Below the pieces are notes generated by a model. The model did no database searches, was not told the origin of the DNA, and worked only from the letters and a program-made list of their open reading frames with translations. The translations under genes were made by a program, and so were the position numbers. A stretch of 8,851 nt of DNA from Myxococcota bacterium (GTDB lineage: Bacteria > Myxococcota_C > UBA6777): positions 1 to 8,851 of the forward strand of contig CAUJFU010000290.1 of assembly GCA_963169055.1 (NCBI GenBank), read 5' to 3'. Positions 1-6,282 of this stretch are shown piece by piece (positions within the stretch are counted from its first letter, which is position 1; each line of letters begins with the position of its first letter).

Positions 1-852
1 CCCGGCGACAAAGTCAAGATCCGCCTCGCCGGAACCGGCTTTATCAAAGAAGATACCAGCACCAAAGGCGAGATCCTCTACGACGGTACATCCTCCTCCG
101 ATTTTACGTTCAACGCCCCCACCTCTTCTGCCCTTGGCTACGCCGAAACCAAAGAGATCACGATCTCTGGTGAGCCTCGCGTCTTCCCCGTTCAATTCGC
201 CAACCCCGACAAAACCAAAACCCGCAGCCTCTACTTTACCGTACAACCCGCAGGGATGCCGATTATCCGCAACTATCGTGTCGACTCCAGCACGCTGAAC
301 TACACCTACTCCGCCTTTATCAAGCCCAATATCCAACGCACTATCGTTCTTTCAGGCGAAGGGTTCGAGAAAACCAACACCACGTTTTACTTTGCAGGCC
401 GCATCGTCAAAGGCAGTGTTGACGGCCCGGGTTCTGCCAAGGTCGAGTTGGATACCCGCGACCTGACACCCGGCCTCTACCCTCTTTGGTTTGAAACCAA
501 CGGCAAAAGCACCAATACCATCTGGATCAACGTCAACAGCGGCAACAAACCTGCTGTTGCCACGCCCAAGTTCGAAGGATTTGGCCCTTTCTGGTTGGAC
601 TCCAAAACCATCACAGGCACCAACACAACCGTCCGTTTCATCGTGTATGGCGCGGACGTAGTTGCGGGCTTGAACTTCGTGGTCGGCACCAAAAAAGCTC
701 CCGTCACTTACACAGGATACACCTACTCGAGCGTCCCCTATTACTTCGCGGATATCGATCTTTCCGGTGTAGCCGCTGGTTCTTATGATGTCTATCTCGA
801 AGACACCACCGCTGGATACACCTCCCCCAAACTCAAGCTCGTCATCCAATAA
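1..852 (+). CDS. C-terminal part of an Ig-like (IPT/TIG-type) repeat surface protein, 5' end outside window
   Basis: The frame is open from base 1 to the TAA at 850-852, giving 283 residues of a longer protein; an internal ATG at 256 is not the true start. I see three beta-rich repeats of about 90-100 residues: roughly 1-83, 86-179 and 184-283. Repeats 2 and 3 end in a comparable pattern, with a loop before PGLYPLWF in repeat 2 and AGSYDVYL in repeat 3, then a Thr/Ser-rich turn and a hydrophobic strand (TIWINV, LKLVIQ). This resembles IPT/TIG Ig-fold domains of secreted or surface proteins. Asn, Thr, Gly and Tyr are abundant and Cys is absent, as expected for an exported beta protein. No anchor, sorting motif or enzymatic domain is visible. 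A role in adhesion or as a passive surface repeat is inference only. Confidence 0.75.
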   Translation, partial: PGDKVKIRLAGTGFIKEDTSTKGEILYDGTSSSDFTFNAPTSSALGYAETKEITISGEPRVFPVQFANPDKTKTRSLYFTVQPAGMPIIRNYRVDSSTLNYTYSAFIKPNIQRTIVLSGEGFEKTNTTFYFAGRIVKGSVDGPGSAKVELDTRDLTPGLYPLWFETNGKSTNTIWINVNSGNKPAVATPKFEGFGPFWLDSKTITGTNTTVRFIVYGADVVAGLNFVVGTKKAPVTYTGYTYSSVPYYFADIDLSGVAAGSYDVYLEDTTAGYTSPKLKLVIQ

Positions 853-955
853 CCTCGCTGCTCAACCTCTCCTGCGTCTCGGCATCTCCCGCACCTCTCC
901 CTCCTGCTCCCTTCCGCATCCGCTCCTTTCCCTCTTCCTGTTTTTCCTCCTCTTG
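853..955 (+). other. Polypyrimidine-rich intergenic stretch
   Basis: Between the end of the Ig-repeat gene and the REP-like hairpin the plus strand is about 83% C+T (I count 17 purines in roughly 103 bases). It contains no hairpin with a T-run that could act as a terminator for the upstream gene, and no clear promoter for the downstream one. Confidence 0.5.
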
Positions 956-981
956 TGATAAAAGCATCGACCTCTGCTTTG

Positions 982-1046
982 CCCCTCACCCCCAACCCCT
1001 CTCCCCACGCGTACTTCGCTGCGCTACGTTGCGGGGCGAGGGGAGA
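982..1046. repeat. REP-like imperfect inverted repeat upstream of the phosphoesterase gene
   Basis: A C-rich arm (CCCCTCACCCCCAACCCC and following bases, 982-1006) faces a G-rich arm (GCGGGGCGAGGGGAG, 1031-1045) across a core of about 25 bases that contains TTCGCTGCGCTAC. The arms can fold into an imperfect hairpin. C-run/G-run palindromes of this kind are common dispersed intergenic repeats in several bacterial phyla. I know no family name for this one, and only one copy lies in the window. It falls inside the frame of the phosphoesterase if a GTG at 955 is used, which argues against that start. Confidence 0.55.
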
Positions 1047-1068
1047 AGAAGACGGAGCCTCCGAGGAT

Positions 1069-1974
1069 ATGACTAGGATCGCCCATCTATCCGACATCCA
1101 CATCTCTTCGCCCACCGCGACCCTCGCTCGATTGTGGCAAGGAAAACGCCTGCTCGGTGGCATGAATATGTTGTTGTTCCGCCGCCATGAACTCCAAAAC
1201 CTCCGATTCCCCGCCCTCCTCCACCACCTCGAAGCACAACACGTCGATCACATCATCCTCTCGGGCGATCTCACCACCACCGCACTCCATGCCGAATTCC
1301 AACACGCTCGCCTCGAACTCAACCCCTTCTTCAAAAACCACACCCTCACCACCATCCCCGGAAACCACGACATCTACACCCCACGCGAAGCCGACGAACG
1401 CCGCTACGAACACTATTTCTCCGAAACACACGGCCTTTCCAAATCCCAACACGGCTACCCCTTCGTCAAGATCATTCCCCCCCATATCGCAATCATCGGA
1501 CTCAATAGCTGCGTTCCCACCGGCCTTTCAGGAGCATGGGGCCTGCTTGATGATGAACAACTGCAACGCCTCCCTGCCCTGCTTCGCGCACACCAAGACC
1601 ACTTCCGCATCCTCGTCTTGCACCACTTTTTGCTCGATCGTCACGGATACCACGGCCTCCCACGACGCGGACTGCGCAACCGCGACGCCCTTCTCTCCAT
1701 CCTCCAAAAAGAAGGATGCGAACTCGTCTTACACGGCCACGAACACGCCCGCTACCGCTACACCCTCGACGGACCCCAAGGCCCCATCCCCGTCCATAAC
1801 CCCGGCCCCGCCACCTGCGTAAGCTCCGCACGCCATCACCCCGGTGGATACTTGATCTACGATATCCAAGATCAACGCATCGCCTCCATCCAAGGCTTTG
1901 TCCTCTCCTATCCCGACGGACACATCCAACCCGACGATACCTTCCCCTCGATCAGCCCCATCCCTGCTCCTTGA
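1069..1974 (+). CDS. Calcineurin-like metallophosphoesterase
   Basis: The 301-residue protein carries the ordered metal-binding motifs of the calcineurin-like (Metallophos) superfamily: DIH at 9-11, GD at 66-67, GNHD at 98-101, HH at 185-186 and GHEH at 223-226. These would build a two-metal centre for hydrolysing phosphate mono- or diesters. Nearly the whole length is the catalytic domain, there is no signal peptide or membrane segment, and it is probably cytoplasmic. Substrate is unknown: cyclic-nucleotide phosphodiesterases of the CpdA/Icc type, UDP-diacylglucosamine hydrolases and DNA-repair nucleases share these motifs. The ATG at 1069 is preferred over a GTG at 955 because it begins just before the first motif, has GAGG close upstream, and the 38-residue extension would be translated from a REP-like palindrome. 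The coding strand is strongly C-rich. A cNMP-binding protein lies elsewhere in the window, but no direct link is shown. Confidence 0.88.
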   Translation: MTRIAHLSDIHISSPTATLARLWQGKRLLGGMNMLLFRRHELQNLRFPALLHHLEAQHVDHIILSGDLTTTALHAEFQHARLELNPFFKNHTLTTIPGNHDIYTPREADERRYEHYFSETHGLSKSQHGYPFVKIIPPHIAIIGLNSCVPTGLSGAWGLLDDEQLQRLPALLRAHQDHFRILVLHHFLLDRHGYHGLPRRGLRNRDALLSILQKEGCELVLHGHEHARYRYTLDGPQGPIPVHNPGPATCVSSARHHPGGYLIYDIQDQRIASIQGFVLSYPDGHIQPDDTFPSISPIPAP

Positions 1975-1993
1975 TCGAACCATGTCTTGCTCA

Positions 1994-2025
1994 GGTGCGA
2001 ACAACGCACCCTATTCTTTCTTTCC
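1994..2025 (+). terminator. Candidate intrinsic terminator of the phosphoesterase gene
   Basis: A perfect 6-bp stem (GGTGCG 1994-1999, CGCACC 2005-2010) with a 5-base loop AACAA is followed on the plus strand by a T-rich but C-interrupted run (CTATTCTTTCTTTCC). It lies 20 bases after the phosphoesterase stop and ends exactly at the stop codon of the convergent gene. On the minus strand no T-run follows, so it would serve plus-strand transcription only. The interrupted T-tract makes it weak. Confidence 0.5.
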
Positions 2026-2607
2026 TTCGATCTGATACACGATCACCAACGAGCTTTGATACTCCACCTCCACCCGCGTCAATCCTCCCGCTACCGTCAC
2101 TCTCGCCCCCGCTCCCCCCTGAATCCCCAGCCACAACGGACCCAATCGCCCCATCAACCAGATATCCAACAGCGAAGACTGCCGAAACTGCATCGGTTGC
2201 GTGGATTGCAACGCCACAGGCAACGCCAATTGCACCGAAAACAACAACCGCTCCAAACGCAAATGCGCCCCCAATGCCGGCGAAAACACCCCCTCCACCG
2301 AGGGATTGTTCACAGGATACCGCACACTCGCCGCCAACAACAAATCGATCTGCCAACCCCTCCCCTCCCCCCACAATGGAATCCGACCCCCCATCGATCC
2401 CCCAATCGCCGCATCCAACGGGCGAAACTCCAAACTCGCCCCCACATACTCCAAGATCCAACCCCCCACCGATATCTCAGGAAATCCACCCACCACCCCC
2501 ACACTCTGCCCCCTCAACGGCAAACGCAAATACAACGCATCTGCCTCCGCTCGAAACATCACTCCCACCCACAACAACATCACCACCACGCTCCGAACCC
2601 ACCACAT
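2011..2607 (-). CDS. Small exported protein, probably an outer-membrane beta-barrel; function unknown
   Basis: The 198-residue protein starts at an ATG (2605-2607) preceded by GGGAGAG at good Shine-Dalgarno distance. The first 20-odd residues look like a signal peptide: Trp-Val-Arg-Ser, a hydrophobic run (VVVMLLWVGVMF), then a polar cleavage-like region (RAEADA). The rest alternates hydrophobic and polar residues with many Gly and aromatics (for example ISVGGWILEYVGASLEF), as transmembrane beta-strands do. The last segment (SSLVIVYQIEGKKE) is strand-like but does not end in the canonical C-terminal Phe or Trp. I recognise no family. At about 175 mature residues it would make only a small barrel of 8-10 strands, or a periplasmic beta protein. 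It is convergent with the phosphoesterase, with 36 bases between the stop codons. Plus-strand frames over it are Pro/Ser/Thr-rich shadows. Confidence 0.7.
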   Translation of the reverse strand: MWWVRSVVVMLLWVGVMFRAEADALYLRLPLRGQSVGVVGGFPEISVGGWILEYVGASLEFRPLDAAIGGSMGGRIPLWGEGRGWQIDLLLAASVRYPVNNPSVEGVFSPALGAHLRLERLLFSVQLALPVALQSTQPMQFRQSSLLDIWLMGRLGPLWLGIQGGAGARVTVAGGLTRVEVEYQSSLVIVYQIEGKKE

Positions 2608-2736
2608 CCGTCTCTCTCCCTATCCCATCTCTCGCACCTTGCAAAACAAGCCTAACCCACGCAGCAGCCTACACCATCCCCCCACTCCCGTCCACCGATG
2701 GGATTTTCTCTTTTGATAGGACTTGTACGATATCCT

Positions 2737-2854
2737 ATAGGACTTACGCAGTTCGATACGAAAAAGGCCCATGTTCGGGCGCGGGCGGTTCCCGAACCGC
2801 CCCTACAACGGGTTGATTCTTCACGGTTTCCCTCTTCAACTGCGTAACTCCTAT
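2737..2854. mobile_element. Candidate non-autonomous MITE-like element with 17-bp terminal inverted repeats
   Basis: The left end ATAGGACTTACGCAGTT (2737-2753) matches the reverse complement of the right end (2838-2854) at 16 of 17 positions, giving a 118-bp element. The interior has a strong hairpin: GGGCGGTTC (2783-2791) against GAACCGCCC (2794-2802). No transposase is encoded, so mobility would need one in trans. The TAGGACTTACGCA-like end resembles insertion-sequence ends I associate with other bacteria, but I cannot assign a family. A clear target-site duplication is not visible, although the ATAGGACTT motif occurs a second time just outside the left end (2717-2725). Confidence 0.55.
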
Positions 2855-2895
2855 CCGATTGATCACATATCGCTCGGGTATCGTATGATTTTTTC

Positions 2896-3030
2896 GGGGA
2901 CAAGCTCTTTCGACGTGGGGACAAGCTCTTTCGACGTGGGGACAAGCTCTTTCAACGTGGGGACAAGCTCTTTCGACGTGGGGACAAGCTCTTTCGACGT
3001 GGGGACAAGCTCTTTCGACGTGGGGACAAG
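2896..3030. repeat. Minisatellite: 21-bp unit, six full copies plus a 9-bp partial
   Basis: Units start at 2896, 2917, 2938, 2959, 2980 and 3001, each opening GGGGACAAGCTCTTTC and closing GACGT. Unit 3 alone differs by one base (CAACGT instead of CGACGT). A truncated seventh unit keeps GGGGACAAG (3022-3030). The array is directly abutted, without spacers. It is bracketed by exact 11-bp direct repeats TATCGTATGAT at 2879-2889 and 3044-3054. The near-identity of units suggests recent expansion or active homogenisation. Iteron-like protein binding, or simple slippage, are both possible; no replication initiator gene is nearby. Confidence 0.92.
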
Positions 3031-3112
3031 TCTTCATGTACGATATCGTATGATGTACACACAAAGGATCGTACACAGACGCCCTGCCATCGGGCAAGTA
3101 GCGCAGTGGGTC

Positions 3113-3246
3113 CCCAAAACTCCCGTGTTCGCGCCGATTCAAGCGAGAGAGTCGTTGCGTGAAAAGACCTGTGATCTCATCGCCCCTCTCGGGGTCAAGG
3201 GGGCAAAGCTCCCTTGTGGGGCGTGGGGTGAAACCCCACAAAACCC
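3113..3246 (+). repeat. Dispersed 134-bp repeat, copy A
   Basis: This segment aligns along its whole length with 7600-7732, same orientation, with scattered substitutions. Shared landmarks in order are CCCAAAA, CCGTGTTC, TTCAAGCGA, GTGAAAA, CGGGGTCAAGGG, CTCCCTTG, GGGGCGTGGGGTG and ACCCCACAAAACC. Two hairpins lie near its 3' end: GGGGGC-AAA-GCTCCC (3199-3213) and GTGGGGT-GAA-ACCCCAC (3223-3239). No coding potential is evident. Confidence 0.85.
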
Positions 3247-3258
3247 ATCCAACAAGTC

Positions 3259-3373
3259 ATACGAAATCCGCCCATAGTGTTACCGTAGCGGTGTAGGGGC
3301 AGCCCCCTGTGGCTGCCCAAGAATCGGGCGTCTACGCAATATCTTACGATCACACATCGCTCGGATTTCGTAT
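3259..3373. repeat. 12-bp inverted repeat enclosing a GC-rich hairpin
   Basis: ATACGAAATCCG (3259-3270) is the exact reverse complement of CGGATTTCGTAT (3362-3373). Between them lies a hairpin with a perfect 8-bp stem, GGGCAGCC (3297-3304) and GGCTGCCC (3311-3318), loop CCCTGT. The layout (short inverted ends around an internal palindrome, 115 bp) is that of a small palindromic or MITE-like unit, but with only 12-bp ends and one copy seen this is tentative. No T-run follows the hairpin on either strand, so it is not a standard terminator for ahcY. Confidence 0.5.
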
Positions 3374-3406
3374 CGGTTCTATCAAAGAGGAGGAGCAGAG
3401 GGGGGA

Positions 3407-4852
3407 TTAATAGCGGTAGTGATCAGGTTTGTAGGGGCCTTCGACGGAAACGCCGAGGTAGCCGGCTTGATCTTTGGAGAGCTTGGTGAGTTTTCCGCCG
3501 AGTTTTTCGACGTGGAGACGAGCGACTTCTTCGTCGAGACGTTTGGGGAGGACGTACACGCCGACCGCATAGTCTTTTTGGGCGAGTTCGATCTGTGCGA
3601 GGACTTGGTTGCTAAAGGAGTTGGACATCACGAAGGAGGGGTGGCCTGTTGCGCAACCGAGGTTCACAAGGCGGCCTTCTGCGAGGAGATACACAGCGCG
3701 GCCATTGGGAAGCACATACTGATCGACTTGGGGTTTGATATTGATGTGCTTGATATCGTCGGCAGCTTGGAGTTCTGCGACTTGGATCTCGTTATCAAAG
3801 TGGCCGATGTTGCAGATGATCGCTTGATCTTTCATGTGGCGGATATGTTCAAGCGAGATGATATCGCGGTTCCCTGTGGCCGTCACATAGATATCGGCTT
3901 GGGGCAAAGCGTCTTCAACGGTGGTGATCTCGAAGCCTTCCATCAGGGCTTGCAAAGCGCAGATCGGATCGATCTCGGAGATCAGGACGCGAGCGCCGTA
4001 TTGACGCATGGAGTGGGCGCAGCCTTTGCCGACGTCGCCATAACCACACACCATCACAACTTTTCCAGCAAGCATCACGTCCATGGCGCGTTTGAGGCCG
4101 TCTGCAAGCGATTCACGGCAACCATAGAGGTTGTCGAACTTCGATTTGGTCACGGAGTCGTTGACGTTGAACGCGGGGAACAGAAGGTCGCCTTTTTTCA
4201 TACGTTGGTAGAGGCGGTTGACGCCCGTGGTGGTTTCTTCGGATACACCGCGCACATGGGGAACGATCCCGTGCCAGCGCTTGGGTTCTTCGGGCAAAAG
4301 CTTGTACATCAAGCGCAACAAGCATTGTTCTTCGCGGTTGGTCGTGGTGATCGGCGGAAGCTCTTTGGTGGCTTCATAAGTTTTTTCCATCTCCAAGCCC
4401 AAGTGCAGCCACAACGTCGCGTCACCACCGTCATCCACGATCAAGGTCGGGCCTTCGTTGTTGGGGAAGCGGAAACTTTGATCCAAACACCACCAATACT
4501 CATCGAGGGTTTCGCCTTTCCAAGCGAAAACAGGGGTTCCTGCGGCTGCAATCGCCGAAGCAGCGTGGTCTTGCGTCGAAAAGATATTGCAGCTTGACCA
4601 GCGCACATCCGCTCCCAACGCCGTCAACGTCTCGATCAACACAGCCGTTTGGATCGTCATGTGCAACGAACCCGTGATGCGATGGCCTTTCAAGGGCTGT
4701 TGTGCGCCGTATTTCTCACGGATCGCCATCAGACCCGGCATCTCTTTCTCTGCGATCTCGATCTCTTTGCGGCCCCACTCTGCCAACGAGATATCCGCAA
4801 CTTTGTAATCCTTGGCGATGCCAGCTTTTTTTGCACTTGTATCCGAACGCAT
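3407..4852 (-). CDS. ahcY: Adenosylhomocysteinase (S-adenosyl-L-homocysteine hydrolase)
   Basis: The 481-residue enzyme reversibly cleaves S-adenosylhomocysteine to homocysteine and adenosine, relieving product inhibition of methyltransferases in the cytoplasmic methyl cycle. Recognisable landmarks are HMTIQTA (64-70), [12 protein letters not shown] (87-98), DDGGD (140-144), EETTTG (205-210), and [21 protein letters not shown] (229-249), which holds the catalytic K236 and D240. Then follow the NAD-binding GYGDVGKG (270-277), [10 protein letters not shown] (347-356), [11 protein letters not shown] (403-413), and the C-terminal KPDHYRY that caps the neighbouring subunit's NAD site. The stretch between about 150 and 195 matches the extra segment of the long bacterial form, so the length is normal. 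The ATG at 4852 has a textbook GAGGAG five bases upstream. All key residues are intact. A promoter candidate lies about 110 bases upstream; no intrinsic terminator is obvious beyond the TAA. Confidence 0.98.
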   Translation of the reverse strand: MRSDTSAKKAGIAKDYKVADISLAEWGRKEIEIAEKEMPGLMAIREKYGAQQPLKGHRITGSLHMTIQTAVLIETLTALGADVRWSSCNIFSTQDHAASAIAAAGTPVFAWKGETLDEYWWCLDQSFRFPNNEGPTLIVDDGGDATLWLHLGLEMEKTYEATKELPPITTTNREEQCLLRLMYKLLPEEPKRWHGIVPHVRGVSEETTTGVNRLYQRMKKGDLLFPAFNVNDSVTKSKFDNLYGCRESLADGLKRAMDVMLAGKVVMVCGYGDVGKGCAHSMRQYGARVLISEIDPICALQALMEGFEITTVEDALPQADIYVTATGNRDIISLEHIRHMKDQAIICNIGHFDNEIQVAELQAADDIKHINIKPQVDQYVLPNGRAVYLLAEGRLVNLGCATGHPSFVMSNSFSNQVLAQIELAQKDYAVGVYVLPKRLDEEVARLHVEKLGGKLTKLSKDQAGYLGVSVEGPYKPDHYRY

Positions 4853-4960
4853 CAGTTCTCCTCAAAAATAGAATAATATCGGCCCCTCAAGAACGCACTC
4901 GAAGGCGATGGATCATGCAACCCCTCAAGCGATCCCAAGGCGCTGCAAAAAGACTGCAAA
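4853..4960 (-). other. ahcY 5' leader with a foldable segment, no recognised riboswitch
   Basis: If the promoter at 4961-4989 is used, ahcY has a leader of about 100 bases. It contains GGATC...GATCC arms flanking GCTTGAGGGGTTGCAT, and an alternative pairing of CTTGA with the downstream TCGAG. GAGGGGTTGCA faintly recalls the GAGGAGCGCTGC core of SAH riboswitches, but the conserved GCGCTGC and the AGG before the closing strand are missing. I do not call a riboswitch. Confidence 0.3.
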
Positions 4961-4989
4961 TGCCTAGCGGCACCTCCCAAAAAAGTCAA
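4961..4989 (-). promoter_or_regulatory. Candidate sigma-70-type promoter of ahcY
   Basis: Read on the minus strand, TTGACT (4984-4989) is followed after 17 bases by TAGGCA (4961-4966). The -35 box matches five of six consensus positions; the -10 box is poor. It lies in the 190-bp gap between the cNMP-protein stop and ahcY, the expected place for an ahcY promoter. Confidence 0.4.
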
Positions 4990-5042
4990 GACCTTCTGTT
5001 TTGCCCCCACCCAACCTATCCCGCAAGTCGCCCCCGATGGGA

Positions 5043-6104
5043 TTAGAAACCGCCGGACATCATGCGCCAGTTAAAGAGTTTTGCGTAGTTTTCGCGCAAG
5101 CGCAGCGCCATCATTTTGCAGAGAGCTTGGAGGAACAGGGGATCTTTTTCAGCGATGCCATCGTGAGAATGGAGCAAGTGTTGGCGTAGAGCAAGCAAGG
5201 TAAGAGGCCCTTCGTGAGCGAAACAGTCCGCAGAGCGGACAGCGTTGTCAGCGACTAAGGCCATCTCTCCGAAGAATTGGCCTTGATGCAAGATCGCAAG
5301 GGCTTCTTCGCCGACGCCCGGGATGCGTTTGCTGATGCGGGCTTCGCCAGAGAGGATGAAATAGAGAGTGTCGCCAAAGTCGCCTTCGTAAAAGACGGCG
5401 GCTCCCGAAGGGAGGTGGACTTCTTCGCCGTGAGCAAAGAGGATCTCGATCTCGGAGTGGCTCAGGCCGATCTGCTCGAAGGCTTGGCGCTTTTCATCAT
5501 CGCGCATATAGCGAGCGATCACGGGCAAGGCCCCCGAAGATCCTGCCCCGACGCCTTCAGGCGGAGCAAACCAAGCAGGACGAGAAGGGGCTTTGCTGCG
5601 CGGGATCTCGGTAGTTGGGGGCTTGAGAGGATCCGACCCAAAGAACTTTTTCATTTGTTCGTTGGATCGCTGGAGTTTGTCGGCCAAGGAGCGCCAAAAG
5701 CCGCGATAGACGTGATAAGCGAATGCCGGGTGTTCCGAGCAGATCTGTCGCAACGGCTCGTGTTCAATAGACCAAAGCTGTACGTCCGAGTTGGCTTTGC
5801 AAGCGGATGGATCTTCTTGGCCGTCGATCATGGGTAGTTCGCCGCACAGATCGCCTGCGCGCAGGGTGCCGTAGCTTTGATCACCAAAAGGGGTTGAGGC
5901 GTAGCTGAGCAAGGTTCCTTGCAAGATTCCAGACAACAAGCGGATCGGCGCGTGCATCTCTTGGAGGACGGTTCCGCTCGGGTGGGCTGGAAAAGAGAGA
6001 TGAAAAGAGAGTTGTTCCCATACAGGATCGGGGGCGCTCGCAAACAGGGCCAACGCACGCACCTTTCGCAGCAAATCCTGCTTCCCTTCGGTCAATGGAA
6101 TCAT
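5043..6104 (-). CDS. Protein with two cyclic-nucleotide-binding (Crp-like) domains and no output domain
   Basis: The 353-residue protein begins at ATG 6104, which has AGAGAGGA at ideal spacing; the frame extends upstream to 6191 without a ribosome-binding site. Domain 1 (about 15-125) has a cNMP-binding fold with a degenerate phosphate-binding cassette: GDLCGELPMIDGQ is followed by PSACKA, with no arginine at the usual place. A Pro/Ser-rich linker spans about 150-205. Domain 2 (about 215-335) is canonical: GDFGDTLYFILSGEARI, then FGEMALVADNAVRSA with E280 and R290, the residues that usually bind the ribose and the phosphate. There is no helix-turn-helix; the tail is helical and ends MMSGGF. 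It may therefore sense cAMP or cGMP and act by protein contact, with domain 1 perhaps structural. It lies downstream of the ArsA-like pair and upstream of ahcY, same strand. Ligand and partner are unknown. Confidence 0.85.
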   Translation of the reverse strand: MIPLTEGKQDLLRKVRALALFASAPDPVWEQLSFHLSFPAHPSGTVLQEMHAPIRLLSGILQGTLLSYASTPFGDQSYGTLRAGDLCGELPMIDGQEDPSACKANSDVQLWSIEHEPLRQICSEHPAFAYHVYRGFWRSLADKLQRSNEQMKKFFGSDPLKPPTTEIPRSKAPSRPAWFAPPEGVGAGSSGALPVIARYMRDDEKRQAFEQIGLSHSEIEILFAHGEEVHLPSGAAVFYEGDFGDTLYFILSGEARISKRIPGVGEEALAILHQGQFFGEMALVADNAVRSADCFAHEGPLTLLALRQHLLHSHDGIAEKDPLFLQALCKMMALRLRENYAKLFNWRMMSGGF

Positions 6105-6220
6105 CCAAATCCTCTCTACTGCCTCACCGCAAACCACCCAACACAACGGCTCCATCGCGTGATGGTTTTGTGATCTGCCTTCACCAAGCACCGACGTTCA
6201 AAACGCCTTTGCTCTTGGCG

Positions 6221-6250
6221 AGTATTCTTTGTCTTTCCGTCGCAAGTCAA
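6221..6250 (-). promoter_or_regulatory. Candidate sigma-70-type promoter of the cNMP-domain gene
   Basis: On the minus strand TTGACT (6245-6250) is followed after 18 bases by AATACT (6221-6226), each close to consensus. It sits in the 254-bp gap between the second ATPase and the cNMP gene and would give a leader of a little over 100 bases. Its -35 box and following T are the same as those of the ahcY promoter candidate. Confidence 0.5.
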
Positions 6251-6282
6251 GTTTCCGTCCGCGCCGACATCCTCCCCCGAAC

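Larger units (their letters stand above)
2608..3406. other. Gene-free repeat cluster between the outer-membrane-protein gene and ahcY
   Basis: I find no convincing gene in these 799 bases. The long frames on both strands (2744-3241 minus, 2771-3277 plus) run straight through a 21-bp tandem array and several palindromes. They have no family resemblance and no good ribosome-binding site. The stretch holds a MITE-like element, the minisatellite, one copy of the 134-bp dispersed repeat and a short inverted repeat with an internal hairpin, each listed separately. Two near-identical 26-bp segments (2861-2886 and 3348-3373, 23 of 26 matching, core ATCGCTCGG) bracket the array and the dispersed repeat. 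Promoter signals for the minus-strand exported protein should lie in 2608-2740, but none is clear. Confidence 0.65.

Noticed and set aside
955-1068. GTG start at 955 for the phosphoesterase
   Set aside because: The extension translates a REP-like palindrome, and the ATG at 1069 sits directly before the first metal-binding motif.
1971-2816. Long plus-strand frames (1971-2816 and 1987-2655) over the exported-protein gene
   Set aside because: Their translations are Pro/Ser/Thr-rich or Arg/His/Gln-rich low-complexity sequence, typical of the antisense of a G-rich gene. The minus-strand frame has a signal peptide and ribosome-binding site.
2896-3030. CRISPR array
   Set aside because: Units abut without unique spacers and no cas gene is present.
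2744-3277. Frames with heptapeptide repeats on both strands across the minisatellite
   Set aside because: A 21-bp unit without stops is open on both strands by arithmetic. The flanks are palindromes and the dispersed repeat, and no ribosome-binding site or family resemblance exists.
3199-3318. GC-rich hairpins as terminators of ahcY
   Set aside because: None is followed by a T-run on the minus strand, and two of them belong to the dispersed repeat.
3419-4597. 392-codon plus-strand frame opposite ahcY
   Set aside because: It is the antisense shadow of a fully conserved ahcY.
4853-4960. SAH riboswitch call
   Set aside because: Only a partial GAGGGG/TTGCA resemblance; the conserved core and closing helix are not matched.
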